The notes below the pieces were generated by a model that was not told where the DNA came from, searched no databases, and saw only the letters and a program-made list of their open reading frames with translations. Below, one piece after another: positions 1 to 9,347 of a stretch of 28,089 nucleotides of DNA. The first letter of the stretch is position 1; each line of letters starts with the position of its first letter. Position numbers and translations under genes: made by a program. Origin of the DNA: JBJKRF01 sp046704785 (GTDB taxonomy: Bacteria > Chloroflexota > Anaerolineae > Anaerolineales > Villigracilaceae); the NCBI GenBank assembly GCA_046704785.1, contig JBJKRF010000081.1, forward strand, positions 1 through 28,089, written 5' to 3'.

Positions 1-136
1 TTTATAAATATATTTTTTTTTTGTCTCATTAAAAATAAAATATAAAAAATTTTTTTTTTTTTTTTTTTTTTTTTTGGTTTTTTTTGGTTTTTTGGGGGGG
101 GGGGGGCCCCCCCCCCCCCCCCCCCCACCCCCCCCA
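1..136. other. Homopolymer contig-end sequence, probable artefact
   Basis: An A/T-rich stretch is followed by 26 T (50-75), two GG-interrupted T runs, 13 G (94-106) directly abutting 20 C (107-126), then one A and 8 more C. A G run joined to a C run is what results when low-quality poly-G read ends merge with their own reverse complement. I see no gene or biological repeat here. Any open frame crossing it codes for proline or glycine runs and should not be believed. Confidence 0.8.
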
Positions 137-152
137 CACTTACTCCCTTACC

Positions 153-171
153 ACGGGAAATCCCAAAGAAC
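153..171. repeat. Possible dispersed repeat fragment, copy A
   Basis: These 19 bases match 23564-23582 at 17 of 19 positions (ACGGGAnAnCCCAAAGAAC). Both copies follow a C-rich run and a short CCC...GGGA inverted repeat. The flanks diverge after the match. This could be a remnant of a dispersed intergenic repeat, or chance. The surrounding stretch 137-237 holds no gene. Confidence 0.25.
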
Positions 172-237
172 CTAACTTTGTTAATGTCGGCAGGGCGCTC
201 CCCCATATTCCTGTGCAGCCGACGCCGTTGTTACACG

Positions 238-3200
238 TCAAGTGTGAGCACCCTTGGGTTGGTGCAACGGCACTTGCAGGAAAAAAGTGCTGCCCTTGCC
301 CAACTCGCTCTCAAGCCACACCCGTCCGCCATGGCGCTCCGCGATCGATTTGACGATAGCCAGTCCCAGGCCGGTGCCTTTTTGTTCGCGCGCTTCGCGC
401 TGTCCGGCGCGATAGAACTTCTCGAACAGGCGCGGCTGGTCGGCAGGAGCCACGCCGATGCCCGTATCCTGCACTTCGAACTGCATCATATCTTCGATGA
501 TCTTCAAGCGGGCCGTCACGCCACCGTTCCTGGGCGTGTACTTGATGGCGTTTTCCACCAGGTTGTACATGGCCTGCTGCAGCAAAGCCTGATCGGCCTC
601 GATCAAGGGCATGGTATTTTTTGGCAACTCTACGTCCAGGTGAATTTCCTTTTGCGAGGCCTGTAATTGCAAAGCCCCGGTCACACGGTCGATGATGTCC
701 GTGATCGGAATCGTCTCCAGTTGTAGGCCGACACCCACGTCGATACGGCCCAGGTCGAGCAGGTTGTTCACCAACTTGGACATGTTCTCCACGCCCGTGA
801 TAATCTTCTGAACGTAGCCCTGCTGCTGTTCGTTGAGCGAACCGACCATCTCAAGCATGGTCGCATAGCCGCGCATCAAGGTCAGCGGCGAACGCAAGTC
901 ATGACTGACAGTGTTGACGAACTCCGTCTTCATGGTATCCACTTCCTTGAAGCGGGTTACATCGCGCAGGATGCAGACCCGGCCCACCGGGTGGTCGTCG
1001 GCCATCACCGGCGAGGCCGTAGCCAGGTAAACCTGTCCGTTGGGCGTCGAGACTTCGGCGGAAAGCGGGTCGTTGGAAGAACCCTGCAGAATATCCACCA
1101 GGGGTTTCTGGCTGATGACGTTTTTGATCGGCTGCCCACCGCCATCGGCCATCGAAAAGCTGAAAAGCTGCGTCGCCGCCGGATTGGCCAACAGCAAGCG
1201 ATTCGATTGGTCGGTCACCAACACGGGGTCGGGCGTCGAAGCCAAAATCGCCGCCAGCCGCTGACGTCCGACCTCGGCAGAACGAAACAGGTGATTGTTC
1301 GAGGCTGCCAGGGCCGCCTGCCCCGCCAACGTGGTCAGGAAGCGGATGTCGGTGTCAGAGAAGGTGCGCGCCGGGTCGTAGCCGATCCACAAGATCCCGT
1401 AATTTTGATTCTCGTGCCGCAGCGCAATGGCGAAGAGCGAAGCCGGGAAGGGTTTGTCCACCGGAATATCCAGGCCACGGGCGCGGCTGACATTCGTGAT
1501 CACGATCCGCTCCTGCTGTTGGGTCAGCTTACTCAACTGACCGTCCAGGTAAGCATACGGCTCGGCTTGTGGACCCAGACCAAACGTATCGGGCGGATGG
1601 TTTTCCTCTTCCTCATCGATGGAGGTCATAACCAGCCGCACAGCGCTGGCACCCCCGGCCAGCACAGCCTCCAACACCGGTTGGACGGCGTCCCGCATCT
1701 CCAGGCTGGAGGCCACTCCCTGGCTGACGAGCAGCAGGCGGTTGAGTTCTTCCAGGCGAGCCTGCAGGCTGGCGCGCATCTGCTCGAAGGCGCGGCGTAG
1801 CTGTCCAAGTTCGTCCACGCCCTGCACCGAGAGCGGGTGGTCGAGCTGCCCCTGGGCGATACGCATGGCTTCGTTCGCCAGATTTTGCAGCGAGCCTGTA
1901 ACCGATTGCAACCCCACACGCAACGACAGCAGCGCAATCAACGCCAACCCCAGGATCATAAAGAAGAGCGGCGCGGCAATTGTCAGGGCCAGTTGTTGCG
2001 CCTGACGGGCCGGCACCGTGATAATCACCGACCAGGAACGCCCCGACACCGGCTGGTCGTAAACCAGATTGCGGGTGCCGTTGGCAGCGGTATCGTCGAA
2101 GAAACTCGGCTGGCTGGTGAGTTGGCCGGGGTACTCGTCCATAATCTGCAACAGGTTGGGCTGGTACAGGATGCGACCATTCTCATCCAACAAAATACCG
2201 GTGCCGTCCAGGCGGTTCATATTTCCCAGCGTGTTGAGTAACGGCTGCGTGAAGGGGTTGGTCTGCAGGTTGGTACGTCCCAACAGCAGGCGGCTGGGCT
2301 GTCCCGATTGTGGGTCTACTACGGCAGCGATGAAAGAGATACGCGCAGGCTGATTCGAAGCAGCCTGCGGAATCGTATAGACCTGACGCAGCACGCCCTT
2401 GAAGGCCAGGTCGAAGCCGTTGCTCTCTTCAGGGAACAGGACAAGGTCGGTCGGGCTGGCAGTGGGATAACTGCCCAACACGTTCTTATCGTGGTCGAAA
2501 AGGATCAACTGGTCGAAGAATGGCAATGCCCGCATCTGCCGTCCGAGTTCCTGGTCGAGCGCCTGGCCCGTTTGCGTACTCAAGAGCGGATCGAGGGCGA
2601 TCTGCGAACTCAAGTTCTGTCCCGTTTCCAAGAAGAATGGCACGTTCTGCGAGGCCAGTTCCGCCGTCCCCTGCATGCGGTCGTGCAACATCTGACGGGC
2701 CGCCTGCCCGGCGACGGTCCAGTCGCCGATCAGCAGCGCGACCAGCATCAGAACGACCAGTGTGCCGGTGCCAAAGAGAAACCGTGACTGGAGGCTGCGC
2801 TCTGAGGGCGAAGGCTGCTCTGGCTGGTGACGGCCCCAGGCGCGCGGGAAAGCCACTGCCAGTACCTGGGCAAACAATCCACCAATCAGCAACTCGCCGG
2901 CGATGGCCAGCGCCGCATAGTTGACATTGCTCAAGGCGTAGTCCAGGCGAATGGCAATCGAGCCGGAGGCCAGTAAAAAGGCGTCGATCACGTAAAGCGG
3001 CACGTACAGGATGGCCAGGGCCGTGGCCGCAATAAACGGCTCGCGCAACAACCGGAACAACAGCGTACGATAACGCTGGCGCACGGCCAGGCTGAAAAGC
3101 ACCCCCAACAATGCCATTTCGAGCGGGCTGAAAATGCTATGGGTATCCCAGAAGAAGCGTATGAGCCCTGCGCTGACGCCCAGAACCACCGCGGCGACGG

Positions 3201-3522
3201 GCCCCAAGATTCCGCCGGCCAGCATCCACGGCAGCGCCCAGAACAGGATCATGGCCGGGCCGTAGGACTCCTGCGGCGTATCAGGAAGCGGTGCGCCCGC
3301 CGGGAAATTGATTCCGGGAATCAGGGGCGCCAGTATAACGATGAGGAATAAAGCGATGAAAAGCCCCCAGGCGCGGGAGTTCCAGCTCGCGTTGGAGCTG
3401 CGTCCACGGTAAACCAGCCAGACCAGCACGCTTAAAAGCCATAACCATCCCACCCAGCTCAACACGGAGGCAGGAAAATAAAGGGATGGGTAGGTACCAA
3501 AAAGCGAGGGGAGAATGCTCAT
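238..3522 (-). CDS. Membrane-bound hybrid-sensor histidine kinase (dCACHE-like, HAMP, GAF, PAS, HisKA, HATPase)
   Basis: A 1094-residue sensor kinase that autophosphorylates on His and signals to a response regulator not present in the window. Order seen: about six hydrophobic segments (1-230), a membrane segment near 245-270, an extracytoplasmic region of ~230 residues resembling a double-CACHE sensor, a membrane segment near 510-531, HAMP (~530-585), GAF (~597-745), PAS (~754-854), HisKA with TVSHDLRSP (phospho-acceptor H874), and an ATPase domain with the N box ENAIKYTP (N991), DTGIGV and GTGLGLAI. All catalytic boxes are intact and the C-terminus is complete. No Asp receiver domain is fused. 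The ATG start follows a strong extended -10 at 3555-3563, so it is probably transcribed separately from plsC upstream. The ligand is unknown. The multi-pass N-terminus in front of the CACHE region is unusual and may be a second sensor. Confidence 0.93.
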   Translation of the reverse strand: MSILPSLFGTYPSLYFPASVLSWVGWLWLLSVLVWLVYRGRSSNASWNSRAWGLFIALFLIVILAPLIPGINFPAGAPLPDTPQESYGPAMILFWALPWMLAGGILGPVAAVVLGVSAGLIRFFWDTHSIFSPLEMALLGVLFSLAVRQRYRTLLFRLLREPFIAATALAILYVPLYVIDAFLLASGSIAIRLDYALSNVNYAALAIAGELLIGGLFAQVLAVAFPRAWGRHQPEQPSPSERSLQSRFLFGTGTLVVLMLVALLIGDWTVAGQAARQMLHDRMQGTAELASQNVPFFLETGQNLSSQIALDPLLSTQTGQALDQELGRQMRALPFFDQLILFDHDKNVLGSYPTASPTDLVLFPEESNGFDLAFKGVLRQVYTIPQAASNQPARISFIAAVVDPQSGQPSRLLLGRTNLQTNPFTQPLLNTLGNMNRLDGTGILLDENGRILYQPNLLQIMDEYPGQLTSQPSFFDDTAANGTRNLVYDQPVSGRSWSVIITVPARQAQQLALTIAAPLFFMILGLALIALLSLRVGLQSVTGSLQNLANEAMRIAQGQLDHPLSVQGVDELGQLRRAFEQMRASLQARLEELNRLLLVSQGVASSLEMRDAVQPVLEAVLAGGASAVRLVMTSIDEEEENHPPDTFGLGPQAEPYAYLDGQLSKLTQQQERIVITNVSRARGLDIPVDKPFPASLFAIALRHENQNYGILWIGYDPARTFSDTDIRFLTTLAGQAALAASNNHLFRSAEVGRQRLAAILASTPDPVLVTDQSNRLLLANPAATQLFSFSMADGGGQPIKNVISQKPLVDILQGSSNDPLSAEVSTPNGQVYLATASPVMADDHPVGRVCILRDVTRFKEVDTMKTEFVNTVSHDLRSPLTLMRGYATMLEMVGSLNEQQQGYVQKIITGVENMSKLVNNLLDLGRIDVGVGLQLETIPITDIIDRVTGALQLQASQKEIHLDVELPKNTMPLIEADQALLQQAMYNLVENAIKYTPRNGGVTARLKIIEDMMQFEVQDTGIGVAPADQPRLFEKFYRAGQREAREQKGTGLGLAIVKSIAERHGGRVWLESELGKGSTFFLQVPLHQPKGAHT

Positions 3523-3554
3523 GACCGGTCAAGCATGATTTACAGAATGGAATC

Positions 3555-3563
3555 ATTATAGCA
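3555..3563 (-). promoter_or_regulatory. Extended -10 promoter for the histidine kinase
   Basis: Read on the minus strand this is TGCTATAAT, a perfect TGn plus TATAAT extended -10, about 32 bases upstream of the kinase ATG. No good -35 lies 16-18 bases further up, which is typical of extended -10 promoters. The predicted transcript start would be near 3548. Confidence 0.55.
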
Positions 3564-3610
3564 TGAGCAACTCTGAATTCGATTTTCGTGCAACTTGCAG
3601 GTTTGAGAGT

Positions 3611-4303
3611 TTACGGAGGGGAAATGGCCCGGTCAGCGTAGTACCCGCGATAGGATTCCGGCAATAAACCGGCGATGTGCGCCATCACCAAATCGGCATT
3701 GCATCGACGGATTTCACGCCGCGCATCACCCGCTCCTTCCACCGGCGGCAGTTGGATGGGCTTCCCGATGTGCATCTCCAACTTTGGGCGTTTTCCCCGC
3801 GAAATCTGTTGTAGAAGATCGTCTGTGGTCCCCACGACGCCCACTGGCACAACCGGCACTCTGGACCTTTCGACCAGATAAGCGATCCCCGATTTCGCAG
3901 GTCGCATGGCCGGCACATGGGAACGTCCGCCCTCCGGCGAGATCAGCAGCGGACGGCCTGCCTCCAGCACACGCAAGGCCTTCTCGATCACCGTGCGGTC
4001 GACCTCACCGCGGTGGACGGGCATAACGTGATAGAGATAGGCCAACTGTTTCTGGCCCGGCCGGCCCCAGATGTCGCTGGCGCCTATGACCTCGAGCATC
4101 TCGGGCCAGAAAATCACCATCAGAGGAGGGTCGTACAGGGAGATATGGTTGAACGCAACGATATAGGGCTTTCCACGCGGCAGGTTCCCGTCCCCTTCGA
4201 TATGAACGTCGGCCAAAACGTGGAGAATCCCCTGACAGACCGGCTTGAAGATAAAACGAGCAACACGGCTGTAAAACGGAACGCGATAGGTTACGCCTTG
4301 CAA
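3611..4303 (-). CDS. plsC: 1-acylglycerol-3-phosphate acyltransferase (PlsC family)
   Basis: Transfers a fatty acyl chain to lysophosphatidic acid to make phosphatidic acid at the cytoplasmic membrane face. The 230-residue protein has the catalytic NHISLYD block (the HX4D motif, H53 and D58) and the substrate-binding block PEGGRS (E124-S128; most relatives have EGTRS). A hydrophobic stretch near 15-35 probably anchors it. The first codon is TTG, and no ATG or GTG lies before the acyltransferase core, so this start is the best available. It overlaps the 3' end of cmk by 13 bases, which suggests translational coupling. A cmk-plsC pair is common in bacteria. Acyl preference cannot be read from the sequence. 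Confidence 0.88.
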   Translation of the reverse strand: MQGVTYRVPFYSRVARFIFKPVCQGILHVLADVHIEGDGNLPRGKPYIVAFNHISLYDPPLMVIFWPEMLEVIGASDIWGRPGQKQLAYLYHVMPVHRGEVDRTVIEKALRVLEAGRPLLISPEGGRSHVPAMRPAKSGIAYLVERSRVPVVPVGVVGTTDDLLQQISRGKRPKLEMHIGKPIQLPPVEGAGDARREIRRCNADLVMAHIAGLLPESYRGYYADRAISPP

Positions 4304-4968
4304 AGGCTGTATACCTTTTCGAAAACCTGCTCGGCGCTCAAGCTGTCTGAATCGACCAAGACAGCGTCTTTGGCAGGTCGGAGAGGCGCAACCGCGCGCG
4401 TAGAGTCGATACGGTCACGCTCCTTGACTTTGAACAAAATCTCGTCATAGCCGGTTTCTTCCACCTGGGTGAGCATCTCCTGGTGTCGACGCCGGGCACG
4501 CTCTTCCGGCGAGGCAACCAGATAGATCTTAAGGTCAGCTTCCGGCAAGACCACGGTGCCGATGTCCCGCCCAACCATGACGACGCGCCCGCGCAAACCG
4601 ATGCGCCGCTGTTGCATCGTCAACGCCTTGCGCACCCCCGCATAGGTGGATACGATCGAGACGTTGGCGTCGATCTCCGCTTTGCGCAATTCCCAGGTGA
4701 TATCGTAGCCGTCAACGACCACATCACATACGCGCCCGTCCTCGAGCGACGGCGGTGTGACTTCGATGGGAACGTCTTCAGCCAGTTGGGTTATAGCATC
4801 TTCATCCTGAATGTCAACACTACGGGCCAGCGCCAGCCAGGTGACCGCGCGGTACATCAAACCGGTATCGAAATACAAGAATCCCAAAGCCTCCGCCAGG
4901 CGAAAGCCAAGCGTGGATTTACCCGACGCAGCCGGGCCGTCGATTGCAATCGTTGCAGGAAGGGGCAT
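4291..4968 (-). CDS. cmk: Cytidylate kinase
   Basis: Phosphorylates CMP and dCMP with ATP to give CDP and dCDP, a soluble step in CTP recycling. The 225-residue length is normal. Seen: the P-loop GPAASGKST (11-19), FDTGLMYR (33-40) for nucleotide binding, the GRDIGTVV block, a lid region rich in Arg (EERARRR), and the RIDSTR motif near the C-terminus. The ATG has only a weak Shine-Dalgarno. It lies 33 bases after the upstream GT-C gene and overlaps plsC, so it probably belongs to the same transcript. In this setting it may support CDP-sugar or CDP-diacylglycerol supply, which is inference. Confidence 0.95.
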   Translation of the reverse strand: MPLPATIAIDGPAASGKSTLGFRLAEALGFLYFDTGLMYRAVTWLALARSVDIQDEDAITQLAEDVPIEVTPPSLEDGRVCDVVVDGYDITWELRKAEIDANVSIVSTYAGVRKALTMQQRRIGLRGRVVMVGRDIGTVVLPEADLKIYLVASPEERARRRHQEMLTQVEETGYDEILFKVKERDRIDSTRAVAPLRPAKDAVLVDSDSLSAEQVFEKVYSLCKA

Positions 4969-5001
4969 AAAACCACAACGGCGAAACGCCGTAATCGCCT
5001 T

Positions 5002-6696
5002 TCAGGGAGTATGGGTTTGGGAATCGACAAAGACATCGTTCCGCGCCCAAAGGATGATCTTTTGCTGGCCCTGGGGCATGTAATGCAGAGCCACCCAGTG
5101 TAGCCAATCGGCAGTGGACGCTTGCAGCCATCCGGGGTAATCGCGCCAGACGAAGCTTTCGCCGCGGTAGCCCGATTTCCAGGCGGGGTTGGCAACCTGG
5201 TCAGTGGTAATGACCAAGGACGGGTTGCCGATAAGAGTAAGGTCCTGGGTGTAGGTCGCATTCCAATCGCGCAAGGCCCATTGCAAGGCCGGGGAGTCCA
5301 ACCCGATCACGGCCACGTCGAGCGACTCTTTGGCACCAGCTTTCCAACGCGACATGTTGTTCATCTGATCGACCAGAATAGGAGCCTGGTCCACCTGCGG
5401 GCCAATGGCCCACATATCGACGGTTGGGCCGACGCGCAACCTGCCGGCAGCAATCGTTGCCCCTAATGTGTAGATCGACAGCGCAATCAGCAGGCCCCAG
5501 GCGGAACCCTGCAAAGCCGTCTGCACCGACCAGCCAAAAGCGACCAGCGCAACGCTCAAAATCAACAGGGCAAGCGCACCCACGATGACGATCCAGCGCA
5601 ATTGAATATCCGACGCGCTCAACGACGAGAGCGCAATCGCCGCAAAGTTGAACCATGCAAAAGCCAGGATGCAGGTCGTCAGGCACAGCATGCCGAGCGT
5701 CTCCCAAACGCCATCCCGGATGGGGTACAGATATTGCGTAATCTCGATGGAAGCCAACGCCCATAACGGCACCAACGACCAGGAGAGGTCGGCCACCTGG
5801 CGCGACGGGTTTGCAATCGCTATTACCAGCGAGGCTAATAACCACCAACCCAGAAAGATTATCAATCCACTGCGTACACGAATGCCGCGCACCAAGGCAA
5901 CCATGCCCAGGAGGACGGCCATTAAATCATAGACCAGCAGCCCGATCAGCGGATGGAAGAAAACCACGTCGGTGAAATCGCCCCAACCGCCCAAATAAGC
6001 GGGCAGAGACGCCAAGCCAGCGCCGAGGCCGCCGAGGGAGGTCAGGAACAGACTCCCGATGGCCAGGTAAGTGCCAGTAGCGAATCCCAGGGCAGTGAGC
6101 AGGCTTTTGCGATCCAGCGGCTGCGATTTGCTACTTTCAGGAGCGCTGCCGCGCGTAAAGCCATACGCCAGCGCCAACCCAACCAACCCAGGCCACAACG
6201 CCGGCCCAGCCAGCAAGGCAATCCCGGCAAAAAAGCCGGCCCAACGCACACGTCCGTTGCGCCAAAAGCCCCAGGCCAGCAGAGCAGCGCTGACAACGAT
6301 AATCTGGCTGCCAGCCTGGCGTGAAAGCGAAAGCAATCCAGGTTCAATTGCCAGTGCAAAGGCCAGCACATAAGCCGGCTTGTTGCCCAGGCGGTCGCGG
6401 AAAAGACGCGGCGCCAGCACCAGCAAACTGCCGAACAAGGCCGGAACCAGGCGGGCAGTAAAGCCATTGGCCTGGAAGACGAAGAAAGTCAGCGCGGTCA
6501 GCATGACATAAGCCGGGTTGGGACCGATGTCGGGATGCAGACCCCGCGCCAGATGAAGCGCCTGCAACGCCCAGCGCGCCTCCTCATCGGAGAGCGGCGC
6601 AGCGCCCAAGCGAACCAGACGCAAAGCAAGCGCCAACAAAAAAGCCAGTGCGAACAAAATAAAGTCAAGATTGCGTTGCCGGGTATCTACTGTCAT
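5002..6696 (-). CDS. GT-C type membrane glycosyltransferase-like protein (ArnT/PMT, Agl23-like)
   Basis: A polytopic protein of about 564 residues. It has a first membrane helix at ~11-30, then PLSDEEARW (D37, E38, E39), the acidic pair in the first outer loop that GT-C enzymes use for catalysis or metal binding. About ten further hydrophobic segments follow, then a soluble C-terminal region (~last 130 residues) with VIGLDSPALQWALRDW and ending in KIILWARND. This layout resembles the Chloroflexi proteins annotated as glycosyltransferase family 39 or Agl23-like, which are expected to transfer sugars from polyprenyl-phosphate donors outside the cell. I prefer the ATG at 6696. An in-frame TTG at 6762 would add 22 residues without a convincing ribosome site, only 5 bases after the DUF2298 stop. 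Donor and acceptor are unknown. Confidence 0.75.
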   Translation of the reverse strand: MTVDTRQRNLDFILFALAFLLALALRLVRLGAAPLSDEEARWALQALHLARGLHPDIGPNPAYVMLTALTFFVFQANGFTARLVPALFGSLLVLAPRLFRDRLGNKPAYVLAFALAIEPGLLSLSRQAGSQIIVVSAALLAWGFWRNGRVRWAGFFAGIALLAGPALWPGLVGLALAYGFTRGSAPESSKSQPLDRKSLLTALGFATGTYLAIGSLFLTSLGGLGAGLASLPAYLGGWGDFTDVVFFHPLIGLLVYDLMAVLLGMVALVRGIRVRSGLIIFLGWWLLASLVIAIANPSRQVADLSWSLVPLWALASIEITQYLYPIRDGVWETLGMLCLTTCILAFAWFNFAAIALSSLSASDIQLRWIVIVGALALLILSVALVAFGWSVQTALQGSAWGLLIALSIYTLGATIAAGRLRVGPTVDMWAIGPQVDQAPILVDQMNNMSRWKAGAKESLDVAVIGLDSPALQWALRDWNATYTQDLTLIGNPSLVITTDQVANPAWKSGYRGESFVWRDYPGWLQASTADWLHWVALHYMPQGQQKIILWARNDVFVDSQTHTP

Positions 6697-6767
6697 GGGC
6701 TGTATTTTACTTCGTAGTCGTGGAATCGGTAAGCTGGATAGGATATGCCATAGGGCATCCAAGCAAG

Positions 6768-9284
6768 TTAGGGAAGTTCATAAATCGTTACTTGCCCTTG
6801 CTGGTAAGCGATGCTCATGTGATCACTGAACTTTTGCTCACTGACCGTATAAGTCTGGCGCTCCAGCGGGCCAACATACACATACTGGATATGATATTGC
6901 TGCATAATCGCGTAAGCCAGATCCCAACTGGAGGTGGTATACATCGTCTTGATGTCTGACTCGCGTGAGCCCTGTTCGGCATACCCGCCGCGCCATTGGC
7001 CCTCGTGATCGGGCCAACCCAACACGGTTGGTTGCCCGGAATAAGTGGAAACGCGGGCATATTGGCTATAACCGCCGCCTATGGCCTCGGCCACCACGCC
7101 CGGATCCGCGCTCGAAAGCCAGGCAATGGCTGCCGCATCATCGGGCGAATATTGCTGTGTCAGGTAGGCCGCACCATCGAGCGTACGCTGGGGAGGCGCA
7201 AAATTATTGGTCTTGTTCGGAATGCCCAACACCGGGTAGACCAGTCCGATGGCAACCACTACCACAATGGCCGCCGTGTACAAAGCCGACTTCAGGTTGC
7301 GCAGCTCCATCAGCATCAACGCCACGCCGAACGCCGCCGCCACCGACCACAACGCCCAGGCCTGGTAATAGAATTTGAAGACGGTGTTGATACGATAACC
7401 AAACTGGTCCTGCAAATAAATGAAATCCGGGGCGAGTACGATCAGCCCACCGAACAGGATGAGCATCATCACAAAGGGAATCGGACTGCGCTTTGACTCG
7501 TCCTCCGTTACAGGCGCTGTTTCCATTGCGACGGGTTCTTCCGTCTCTGAGTCGTCCAACGCCGGCGCGACCGGTTTCCGTCCCGTTAAATAGGCCGTCG
7601 CAGCGCCGATCAGCGCCAGCATCGTCAGTAGTCCGCCGCCATACTGGAGCCGCCGTAGGGTTGCCTCGCTGAGGACACTGCGCAAGCTAGAAAGCCCTTG
7701 CGAAGAGATGAACTGTTGGCCGATGTCCGTTCCCGAAGCGACGATACCCAAAACGGTGGAGAGCAGCCACAGGAACAACGTCACGAACACAGCCAGCAGA
7801 ATCCCTGTGCGCCAATTGGCGGGCTGCTTGTTCAAGCGATAGATCAGGAACAGGAAAAGCGGCACGAACAATCCACCAAACATGACCCACAAGTGTGCGC
7901 CGCGCGTAGGATAGAGGATGTTGGGCAAAATGCCGCCCGCCTGCGACGAGAAGGTCACATAAAACGGCAGGTAAAGTGCAAGGCTGGCAATTCCCAAGGG
8001 AATGGCAAAGGTAGCGAAATCTTCGAGCAATTTCCAACGCCAACCGCCGTCATGGACGCGTGAGAGCACCAGAGCCCCGCTAGCCAGCGCCAGGTATGTC
8101 GGGAAATCCCAGGTATTGAGAAACGCCATGCCGCCAAGCGCTACAGCCATCAGAGCGAAGCCTTCGCGTCTGACAGGAATTTTGAACCAGTGCAGGTTGG
8201 TTTCGCCGCGCCAGCCGCCCAGGAACAGGTTGAGCGCCAGCCCGACGGCCAGCAATCCAAAGGGCATTGCCAACACGTGCGGGTGCAAGTCGCCCAGCAG
8301 ATAGGAAAACATCGGAAATTCATCGATGATCTCGCGGTAGTTGCCGAGCAGGTCATAATCGTCGATCACGCGCGAGGCACGCCACCACCACCAGTAACGC
8401 GTGGGAATCCAGCCCAATGGCAGCGTCGGCGGATCGCTCAACTGCTGGATGTTGAGCCACGACCAAAAGGCCGAAGTGGCCTGCCCGTTGGCGCCGAACG
8501 TCCAGCCAATACCGGCCTTGTGTAATACTTCGAGAGAGCCTTCCCAGTTGCCCAGAATCACCAGGAAAAGCGGGGCAAACAGTGGCATAAGTAGATTACG
8601 CAAGCGTTGCTTGACTGCGTTCCAGGCCTCTTCTCCGTGCCAATAGGCGCGCAGCAAATTGTAGACCAGTCCGTACGCACCGACCACGCTCAGAGCAAAT
8701 ATCAGCGACAGCATCAGGTTGAAGGCTACCCCGCCCGACGTGCCCGTGAACATCGCCAGCATGGCGGTCATGATGTAGCCAAAATAGTAGTACGAGATGG
8801 CGTACCCCGAAAGCCAGGGATCGTGCGGTGGGAAGGTTCGCGAGTGCAAAATGGCATTGATGAAAGCCATTTCCATCGGCTTTTCGGTGCCGGTCGTATC
8901 CGGATTATTGGCGCGGACGAAAGCCCAAGCAGCGAACGCCAGCAGGAAAAGCACCTCCACGGTGAGCACTGTCGAAAAATTGGCCTTTAGCCAGCCAAGG
9001 ATGACCGACCAGCCTTTCGTTATTTCTCCTTCGCCAATCTTCCACAACGCCCAGAGAACGAGCGCCGTCAGGGCCACCAGCCCAAATAACAGGCCGCCCG
9101 GATCATTCTGCAGTAATCCTACCGAAGCCGGGAACCAGAACAAGAAGGCCCACAGCAACAGTCCCAGCGCGCGGCTCATGCTATAGCCGCGGTCAGACAG
9201 CGCCGGGAAGAGGTAATAGGCCAGCGGGAAGGTCAGCAGGCCAAGCAATGTAACGAGGAGATACCAGGCGATGAAATTCAGCAT
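6768..9284 (-). CDS. DUF2298 / Chlor_Arch_YYY membrane protein, single-domain
   Basis: An 838-residue, very hydrophobic protein. It carries the hallmark YYYFG (Y165-G169) within ISYYYFGY, preceded by PMEMAFINAIL and FPPHDPW. Further on come GDLHPHVLAMP, LNTWDFPTYLALASG and YRINTVFKFYYQAW. These same blocks recur in order in the C-terminal half of the giant protein at 9734-14707, so the two are paralogues. The C-terminus (~700-838) is less hydrophobic and ends with a small region likely outside the membrane. The family has no established biochemical function. Its polytopic layout and neighbours suggest a role with GT-C enzymes in envelope glycan assembly. The ATG start has a weak GGA ribosome site, 63 bases after the DUF952 gene. 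Confidence 0.88.
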   Translation of the reverse strand: MLNFIAWYLLVTLLGLLTFPLAYYLFPALSDRGYSMSRALGLLLWAFLFWFPASVGLLQNDPGGLLFGLVALTALVLWALWKIGEGEITKGWSVILGWLKANFSTVLTVEVLFLLAFAAWAFVRANNPDTTGTEKPMEMAFINAILHSRTFPPHDPWLSGYAISYYYFGYIMTAMLAMFTGTSGGVAFNLMLSLIFALSVVGAYGLVYNLLRAYWHGEEAWNAVKQRLRNLLMPLFAPLFLVILGNWEGSLEVLHKAGIGWTFGANGQATSAFWSWLNIQQLSDPPTLPLGWIPTRYWWWWRASRVIDDYDLLGNYREIIDEFPMFSYLLGDLHPHVLAMPFGLLAVGLALNLFLGGWRGETNLHWFKIPVRREGFALMAVALGGMAFLNTWDFPTYLALASGALVLSRVHDGGWRWKLLEDFATFAIPLGIASLALYLPFYVTFSSQAGGILPNILYPTRGAHLWVMFGGLFVPLFLFLIYRLNKQPANWRTGILLAVFVTLFLWLLSTVLGIVASGTDIGQQFISSQGLSSLRSVLSEATLRRLQYGGGLLTMLALIGAATAYLTGRKPVAPALDDSETEEPVAMETAPVTEDESKRSPIPFVMMLILFGGLIVLAPDFIYLQDQFGYRINTVFKFYYQAWALWSVAAAFGVALMLMELRNLKSALYTAAIVVVVAIGLVYPVLGIPNKTNNFAPPQRTLDGAAYLTQQYSPDDAAAIAWLSSADPGVVAEAIGGGYSQYARVSTYSGQPTVLGWPDHEGQWRGGYAEQGSRESDIKTMYTTSSWDLAYAIMQQYHIQYVYVGPLERQTYTVSEQKFSDHMSIAYQQGQVTIYELP

Positions 9285-9347
9285 AATTTTCCAGCGTCGC
9301 AGATCATATCAAGGATTTTTGCCGGGATGGTCAAACACCCGGCCATT

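Noticed and set aside
84..666. Open frames running from the homopolymer region on the plus strand
   Set aside because: They code for Pro/Gly runs or are antisense to the histidine kinase, with no ribosome site or family resemblance.
901..1800. 299-codon plus-strand open frame
   Set aside because: Fully antisense to conserved HisKA, PAS and GAF coding sequence; composition is that of a reverse frame in GC-rich DNA.
9321..9343. GCCGGG/CCCGGC hairpin as a terminator after DUF952 / before the DUF2298 gene
   Set aside because: Only 6 bp with an 11-base loop and followed by A rather than T in the direction of transcription.
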